Part shown: in pieces, positions 59,011 through 64,000 of the stretch
Position numbering within the stretch: the stretch's first letter is position 1
Layout: each line of letters starts with the position of its first letter
DNA from: Rhodospirillales bacterium
GTDB lineage: Bacteria; Pseudomonadota; Alphaproteobacteria; Micavibrionales; Micavibrionaceae
DNA length: 64,000 nucleotides
Assembly (NCBI GenBank): GCA_023898765.1
Contig: CP060238.1
Span: 1,240,001-1,304,000 of the forward strand
Direction: 5' to 3'
Made by a program: the position numbers and the translations under genes
The notes under the pieces: generated by a model
Database searches by the model: none
What the model was told of the DNA's origin: nothing
Seen by the model: only the letters and a program-made list of their open reading frames with translations

Positions 59011-60771
59011 TTATTCTCCTTTATTATTGTTCTGTATGATACGCGCAAGGCTCTCTTTTGCAACCTTGCGGGCATCTTCTATTAACCCCACAGCTTGAAG
59101 ACCTTCCAGTGTCTCTCGCAGTGTTTCCGGATATATACGCTCCGGTTTATCATGAAGCACATTCAAAAGCATTAAAACCACAAGTCCCGTTTGTTGCTCC
59201 TTTTTTGCGGTTTCTATCTGCTTCGTCAAGCCTATAGATGGCATTACATAATATCCATCCAAAGTCAAGGCGGAATTGTTTCCATAAAATTTTTCCGGAT
59301 TATGGTCAAAAACGCTCTTTTTGTCAAGTGTTTCAATGATCGCAAGAACTTGCTCGGCATCGCCGACCTTAAGGGCCTCCAGCCCCTCTGTCAATTTTTT
59401 TGGGGAAATGGTTCCTTTTACATCGCTGTTTCCCAGCGCTTTAAGCGTCTGTAAGTAGACATAATTTTTGGGGTTTTCTGGTGCGGCCTCTTCCATTTTC
59501 CGGATCCAGAAAGGGGGAACCCGGATGTCATTCAGGAGCATGAGGGTCACAATTTCCAACAGCGTGTCCTGCGCTATATCATCGGGCTGGTTGTCCAGAA
59601 TAAGGTCGATATAGGGGCTCAAAACGACCAGGGAAGGAAAGGAGGATTCTGTGGATAAAATATCTTCCAGGGCGCTCCATTGCTCCGGTCCGGGTTCCAT
59701 ATCCCTGATTTTCTCGTAATTTTCATCGGATTTGCGCAGGATTTCCGGCGAAACAAGCCCTCTTGCCGCGGCTTCTTTTTGCAAGGGCGAAAACAGGGAT
59801 TCGGGGAGCGTTTCGTCCTTGATGAAGAGCGTCAGGAGGGGCGAGGGAATCTCCGAAAGGGCCGCCGGTTCTATCGTGAAGGAGTCGTAGGTCACCTGAT
59901 GCCGGGCGAAGAGGATGGCGCGTTCCAGCAGGCTCATCGCCATCAGCGTTTTCTGGTCCTGCGACGGGATGGCGTAGCCTTCGGCGCTATAGGAGGCTTT
60001 CAGGACGGGGCTGTCCCTGAAGGTGTCTTCTGCTTCTGCGGTTTCGCCCGTCTGCGGCTCTGCGCCGAGTTCCTGATGGCAGCTCTCGCGCAGGAGGTTC
60101 CAGAACGCGCCTTGTCCGTAGCGTTTGGAGAGGACTTTTTCTTCCAGGCAGGCGGTTGGAAGTTCGCCGTTATAGATAATCAGCAGGATTCCGATCCGGG
60201 CGAGGGCGTCGTGATAGGGATCGTCCACATTTTGCGTGTACAGGTCGTAGGCTTCGTCATACAGGCCGGATTCGATCAGTTTCTGAAGCCGTATTGTAAG
60301 AAGGTCTTCTCCTTCTTTCGGCGGGATGTCGTTTTCGATCAGGTCGGCAGAGGTCACGGACAGGAGCAGGTTCTTTTTCAGGCGCTGCAGGCTGAGCATT
60401 TTATGGCGGGCCGGAAGGTTTTCAAGCAAGGCCAGAATATCAGAGCGTTTCTGGTCTTTCCAAAGCCCTTTCCCCAAAGCGCCTTCGCGCACATTGCTCA
60501 TCGTTCCGGCGGATTCGATGGAGACGAAATCGATTTCCGGCGGCGGCGTTTCTTCGTTTTCTGTGTTTTCTGTTTTTGCGCCGTCTGCGGTTTCTTTGGT
60601 TTCCGTGCTTTCCCCGGCATCTTCCATGGCATTTTCGGGGGAGGTTTTTACCGTTTTTTCTACCGCTTTTTCAGCGGCCCTGTCTTCCGCGTCTTCCGCA
60701 CGGGCGGAAAAGCCGGCCCCCAAAGAGGCCAGCAGCAGGAAGGCAAAAAGAAGAGACAGGTGTTTTTTCAT
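59011..60771 (-). CDS. Large secreted helical-repeat protein of unknown function
   Basis: 586 residues with a clear signal peptide (MKKHLSLLFAFLLLASLGAG). After an acidic Glu/Thr/Ala linker (about 26-75) the protein is largely helical (repeat-like segments such as LQKLIESGLYDEAYDLYTQN and ERAILFARHQVT), suggesting TPR/HAT-like repeats. No catalytic motif was seen. Its gene lies 2 bp before xerD and is divergent from aroK. I recall similar secreted proteins next to xerD-aroK in other alphaproteobacteria, but have not checked. Confidence 0.82.
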   Translation of the reverse strand: MKKHLSLLFAFLLLASLGAGFSARAEDAEDRAAEKAVEKTVKTSPENAMEDAGESTETKETADGAKTENTENEETPPPEIDFVSIESAGTMSNVREGALGKGLWKDQKRSDILALLENLPARHKMLSLQRLKKNLLLSVTSADLIENDIPPKEGEDLLTIRLQKLIESGLYDEAYDLYTQNVDDPYHDALARIGILLIIYNGELPTACLEEKVLSKRYGQGAFWNLLRESCHQELGAEPQTGETAEAEDTFRDSPVLKASYSAEGYAIPSQDQKTLMAMSLLERAILFARHQVTYDSFTIEPAALSEIPSPLLTLFIKDETLPESLFSPLQKEAAARGLVSPEILRKSDENYEKIRDMEPGPEQWSALEDILSTESSFPSLVVLSPYIDLILDNQPDDIAQDTLLEIVTLMLLNDIRVPPFWIRKMEEAAPENPKNYVYLQTLKALGNSDVKGTISPKKLTEGLEALKVGDAEQVLAIIETLDKKSVFDHNPEKFYGNNSALTLDGYYVMPSIGLTKQIETAKKEQQTGLVVLMLLNVLHDKPERIYPETLRETLEGLQAVGLIEDARKVAKESLARIIQNNNKGE

Positions 60772-60854
60772 CGCGATTCTTTAATTTCGAGACGTGACCA
60801 TAAGGGAGCATCGCGTCCTTTGCAATTGAACATTTTTTTCTTTTATGCCAGTAC

Positions 60855-61433
60855 ATGCCGACGGAAGGAACGGTTCGGGACGAATTTATGCGCGTGGCAA
60901 AAGACGTAACAGAAAAACTGCAGGAGCTTGGGAAGAGTCCTGTCCTTGTCGGGATGATGGGGGCCGGGAAAACGACGGTGGGCAAACATCTGGCGGATCT
61001 TCTGGGTGTGACGTTCCGGGATCTGGATGATGTGATTGTGGCGCGCGAAGGCCGCGGCATTCCCGAAATTTTTGAAAAAGACGGCGAAGCGGAATTCAGG
61101 AAAATCGAAGGCCGGACGATACGCTCCCTGTTTGAAGAGGTTGGCGTTTTAGCGGTCGGCGGCGGCGCTTTTGTTGAAGAAAATACGCGCGCGGTCATTC
61201 GGGAGCGTGGCCTTTCGGTCTGGCTTCGCGGCGACCCAAAGGCGCTGTATGTGCGCATTGAGGGGGATGAAAACAGGCCGAAGCTGCAGGATTTTTCCTC
61301 GTTTTCGGCGCTGTGCGACAAACGCTGTCCGGTTTATGCCCGCGCCGATATGGCCGTTGAAACGGTCGGGAAAGAGCCGCAAGAAGTCGCGCGTGAAGTT
61401 GTTATGGCGCTGCGGGCCCATCTAAAGCTATAG
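60855..61433 (+). CDS. aroK: Shikimate kinase
   Basis: 192 residues. Phosphorylates shikimate at O3. The P-loop GMMGAGKT is at 33-40, followed by FRDLDDVIVAREGRGIPEIFEKDGEAEFRKIE, and VGGGAFVEENTRAVI and LCDKRCPVYARADM near the lid and adenine-binding region. N-terminal residues 1-25 are variable and a start at 60888 is possible. It is followed after 9 bp by aroB. Confidence 0.96.
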   Translation: MPTEGTVRDEFMRVAKDVTEKLQELGKSPVLVGMMGAGKTTVGKHLADLLGVTFRDLDDVIVAREGRGIPEIFEKDGEAEFRKIEGRTIRSLFEEVGVLAVGGGAFVEENTRAVIRERGLSVWLRGDPKALYVRIEGDENRPKLQDFSSFSALCDKRCPVYARADMAVETVGKEPQEVAREVVMALRAHLKL

Positions 61434-61442
61434 TTCCGGGTT

Positions 61443-62555
61443 ATGAGCGATACACGCAAAACATGGAAGGTCGATCTGGGGGCGCGGTCCTACGATATTC
61501 ATATCGGGGCGGGGCTTCTGGCGCAGGCGCCCGGTTTGTTGCCGATGGACTTGGCGGGCCGGCGCGTTTTTATTCTGGCGGACCGGAACGTCAAGGCGCA
61601 TCAGGAGATATTGTGCGGGGCGCTGGAAGGAACGGCGGCGCAGGTCGATACGCTCCTGATCGAAGGGGGCGAACCCGCCAAGAGTTACGAGGGGCTTCAA
61701 CATGTTCTGGACTGGCTTCTGGAAGGCGGGGTGGAGCGCTCTTCCGTTTTGTTCGCGCTCGGCGGCGGTGTGATCGGCGATCTGGGAGGTTTCGCGGCCT
61801 CGGCTGTCCTGCGCGGCATTCCGTTTGTGCAGGTTCCCACGACGCTTCTGGCGCAGGTGGACAGTTCCGTGGGCGGGAAAACAGGAATCAATACGCGCCA
61901 GGGCAAAAATCTTGTCGGCAGCTTTTACCAGCCCCGGGCTGTGATCTGCGATATGCAGACCCTGAAAACGCTTCCCGAGCGTGAATTGAAAACGGGTTAC
62001 GCGGAAGTGGTGAAATACGGGCTGATAAACAAGCCGGACTTTTTTGATTGGCTGGAGGAAAAAGGGAAGGACGTTCTTGCGCTGGAGGAAGGGCCCCTGT
62101 CCCGCGCCATTGAAACAAGCTGCGCGGCCAAGGCGGAGATTGTCGCGCAGGATGAGCGGGAGGCCGGAACGCGGGCGCTGCTGAATTTCGGTCATACCTT
62201 CGGGCATGCGCTGGAGGCGGCGGCGGGGTACGACGGGCGGCTTTTGCATGGAGAGGCCGTCGGGATCGGGATGGTTCTGGCCTTTGACCTGTCGGCGCGG
62301 ATGGGGCTTTGTGCTCAGGAGGATAAAACCCGTCTTGAAACGCATCTCAAAGGCTGCGGCCTGAAAACGCGGCTGTCCGATATTTCGCCGGCTTTGACGC
62401 AAAGCGCGGAAGAGATTGCGGGGCTGATGAGCCATGATAAAAAGGTCGAAGGGGGCGTGGTAACCTTTATTTTAGCCAGAGGGATCGGGCAGGCTTTTAC
62501 CTGCCGGGAGGTTAAAATGGAGGATGTCGTGGCGGTTCTTCGGGAATCGATGTAG
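61443..62555 (+). CDS. aroB: 3-dehydroquinate synthase
   Basis: 370 residues. NAD and divalent-metal enzyme of the shikimate pathway. Seen: the Gly-rich GGGVIGDLGGFAASAVLRGIP, VPTTLLAQVDSSVGGKTGIN, GYAEVVKYGLI, LLNFGHTFGHALEA and HGEAVGIGMVLA, covering the NAD and metal ligands. aroKB is an operon. Confidence 0.97.
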   Translation: MSDTRKTWKVDLGARSYDIHIGAGLLAQAPGLLPMDLAGRRVFILADRNVKAHQEILCGALEGTAAQVDTLLIEGGEPAKSYEGLQHVLDWLLEGGVERSSVLFALGGGVIGDLGGFAASAVLRGIPFVQVPTTLLAQVDSSVGGKTGINTRQGKNLVGSFYQPRAVICDMQTLKTLPERELKTGYAEVVKYGLINKPDFFDWLEEKGKDVLALEEGPLSRAIETSCAAKAEIVAQDEREAGTRALLNFGHTFGHALEAAAGYDGRLLHGEAVGIGMVLAFDLSARMGLCAQEDKTRLETHLKGCGLKTRLSDISPALTQSAEEIAGLMSHDKKVEGGVVTFILARGIGQAFTCREVKMEDVVAVLRESM

Positions 62556-62564
62556 GTTTTAGAA

Positions 62565-63845
62565 ATGGATTTCTGGCTTTCGGTTGCGATCATTTTTGTT
62601 CTTATTCTGCTTTCCGGCTTCTTCTCCGGGTCGGAAACGGCGATGACGGCGGCTTCGCGGGCGCGGCTGCACGCCTGGTCCAAAAAAGGAAACCGCCGGG
62701 CGGACCTTGTGAACGACATTCGCAAGCGCAAGGACCGGATGATCGGGGCGCTTTTGCTGGGGAACAATCTGGTCAATATTCTGGCCTCCGCGATGGCCAC
62801 CAGCATCCTTATCAAGCTGTTCGGGGAAGCCGGGGTTGTTTACGCGACGCTTGGCATGACGATTCTGGTGCTGATTTTTGCGGAAGTCCTGCCCAAGACC
62901 TACGCCATTCACCATGCGGACAAGATGGCGGTGTTCATTGCGCCGGTTATCCGGCTTGTGATCTGGGTTTTTGCGCCGTTTGTGGAAAGCGTGAACTGGG
63001 TCGTGCGTCTTTCCCTGAAAGTGCTCGGGACGGATATGTCTCCGCCCCAGGGAAGCGACGAGGATGTTTTGCGCGGGGTGATCGACCTGCACGAAGGCGA
63101 GGAAGACGTGCAGGACCAGCGCGCCATGCTGCGCTCCATCTTGGATCTGGCCGATGTGGAGGTGGAGGAAATCACGACGCACCGGAAAAACGTGATTATG
63201 ATTGACGCCGAAAACCCGGCCGAAAAAATCATCGATGACGTTTTAAACAGTCCCTTTACCCGCCTGCCCGTTTACAAGGGCGATACGGACAACATTATCG
63301 GCGTTCTTCATGTGAAGGAGCTTCTGAAGGAGCTTCGCGCCAAATCCGGGCTGGGTGAAAATTTCGAGGAACATTTTGATATAGAGGGGCTTCTGACGCC
63401 GCCCTGGTTCATTCCCGAAAGCACGAGTCTTTATGACCAGCTTCAGGCCTTTCGGGCGCGCTGCGAGCATTTTGCCGTGGTGATTGATGAATACGGCACG
63501 TTCATGGGGATTGTGACGCTGGAAGATATTCTGGAAGAAATCGTCGGCGAAATTGATGACGAGCACGATGTGGCGGTGAGCGGCGTGCGCAAGCAGTCCG
63601 GCGGCTCTTTTCTGGTGGACGGCACGGTGACCATCCGTGATTTGAACCGGGAATTCGAATGGGAGTTGCCGGATCAGGATTATTCGACGGTTGCCGGCCT
63701 GATTATCCACGAATCCAAATCCATTCCCGAAAAAGGGCAGAGTTTCAGCTTCTACGGTTTCCGTTTTGATATCGTAAAACGCCAGAGGAACCAGCTGACC
63801 TTAATCAGGGTCACCCCGCCGAGACAATCTGTTGACATAACTTAA
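62565..63845 (+). CDS. CorC/HlyC-type (DUF21-CBS) membrane protein
   Basis: 426 residues. N-terminal DUF21 region with about four transmembrane segments (about 4-22, 60-80, 95-115, 120-140) and the SGFFSGSETAMTAASRARL motif. Two CBS domains are in the middle (about 200-320) and a CorC/HlyC-type C-terminal domain ends it (about 340-415, GGSFLVDGTVTIRDLNREFEWELPDQD...GQSFSFYGFRFDIVKR). Relatives act in Mg/Co transport (CorB, CNNM). It is 9 bp after aroB. Confidence 0.92.
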   Translation: MDFWLSVAIIFVLILLSGFFSGSETAMTAASRARLHAWSKKGNRRADLVNDIRKRKDRMIGALLLGNNLVNILASAMATSILIKLFGEAGVVYATLGMTILVLIFAEVLPKTYAIHHADKMAVFIAPVIRLVIWVFAPFVESVNWVVRLSLKVLGTDMSPPQGSDEDVLRGVIDLHEGEEDVQDQRAMLRSILDLADVEVEEITTHRKNVIMIDAENPAEKIIDDVLNSPFTRLPVYKGDTDNIIGVLHVKELLKELRAKSGLGENFEEHFDIEGLLTPPWFIPESTSLYDQLQAFRARCEHFAVVIDEYGTFMGIVTLEDILEEIVGEIDDEHDVAVSGVRKQSGGSFLVDGTVTIRDLNREFEWELPDQDYSTVAGLIIHESKSIPEKGQSFSFYGFRFDIVKRQRNQLTLIRVTPPRQSVDIT

Positions 63846-63894
63846 TCCTTTGCTTAGTTATGGCAGGAATTTCTTTAAAAAAGAGGGGTAGAGC

Positions 63895-64000
63895 ATGTCT
63901 ACATTGGGTCAGGAATTTAAAAAACAAGTATCTCCGCAAAATGTAACAGGAATGCAGCAGAGGGTGACTTCGCGTTGTAAAGAAGTCACCAATGTTCATC
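63895..64000 (+). CDS. Truncated start of an unknown protein
   Basis: ATG 63895 preceded by AAGAGGGG gives MSTLGQEFKKQVSPQNVTGM... and then runs off the window. 35 residues are visible, polar, with one Cys. No family can be named from this. Confidence 0.5.
   Translation, partial: MSTLGQEFKKQVSPQNVTGMQQRVTSRCKEVTNVH

Noticed and set aside
61428..62435. A 335-residue open frame opposite aroB
   Set aside because: It is antisense to aroB and has no recognisable domain.

Overview
The window is chromosomal DNA of a Gram-negative alphaproteobacterium. Lineage-typical features are ornithine-lipid genes (olsB/olsA-like), small DUF3126 and DUF2336 proteins, a carD-fdxA neighbourhood, the cobS-cobT-DnaJ-bolA neighbourhood, an ffh-rpsP-rimM-trmD-rplS block, aroK-aroB, and an Ffh with a long Gly/Pro-rich tail. 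Lipid A/Kdo genes (lpxK, waaA) show an LPS outer membrane. No phage, plasmid or insertion-sequence gene was seen. The order cannot be fixed from sequence alone; a free-living or Micavibrio/Rhodospirillales-like bacterium is more likely than a reduced Rickettsia, because leucine, aromatic amino acid and lysine/peptidoglycan genes are present.

Layout. 1-6.5 kb (minus strand): envelope genes lpxK, waaA, two paralogous secreted Cys-rich proteins, a third secreted protein, DUF3126 and olsA/olsB. 6.6-9.7 kb: tRNA-Arg(CCT) with a duplicated 3' end, a translationally coupled membrane-anchored/OmpA-like pair, and tRNA-Arg(ACG). 9.8-15 kb: a four-gene type IV pilus/type II secretion-like block (GspE/PilB-like ATPase with an altered Walker A lysine, PilM/PilN-like, PilO-like and TPR proteins). 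15-21.4 kb: slipin, nfeD, leuB, leuD, two unrelated genes, leuC. 21.5-27 kb: ribosome and SRP operon (rplS, trmD, rimM, rpsP, ffh). 27-31 kb: dapF, an isoprenylcysteine-methyltransferase-family protein, mtaB, ftsY. 31-37 kb: amn, DUF2336, pgk, pip, nuclease-like protein. 37.8-47.7 kb: M48 lipoprotein protease, pseudo-phosphatase-like protein, carD, fdxA, ldcA, a flavin oxidoreductase, a DHH phosphoesterase, clpX, sufE. 48-57.7 kb: hisS, small hypotheticals, cobT, cobS, a DnaJ protein, bolA, a ribbon-helix-helix protein, accA. 58-64 kb: xerD, a large secreted protein, aroK, aroB, a CorC/HlyC-type protein and a truncated last gene.

The most striking property is three families of short palindromic repeats scattered through the window. 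Family A (about 65-105 bp) has ends resembling GTCATCC...GGATGAC. Family B is built on CCCTC(A/T)CCC...GGTGAGGGG. Family C (about 85-155 bp) has ends resembling AACCACTAAGGACAC...GTGTCCTTAGTGGTT. Most copies lie between genes, but three sit in frame inside otherwise intact housekeeping genes (trmD, mtaB, cobT), and one supplies the start codon, or an N-terminal extension, of a secreted protein gene. This resembles the protein-coding palindromic elements of Rickettsia, but the sequences are different. Other points worth following are the arginine-for-lysine change in the secretion ATPase, long Ala/Glu/Lys tails on both L19 and S16, a perfect palindrome inside the probable carD promoter, and an A+T-rich segment inside hisS.
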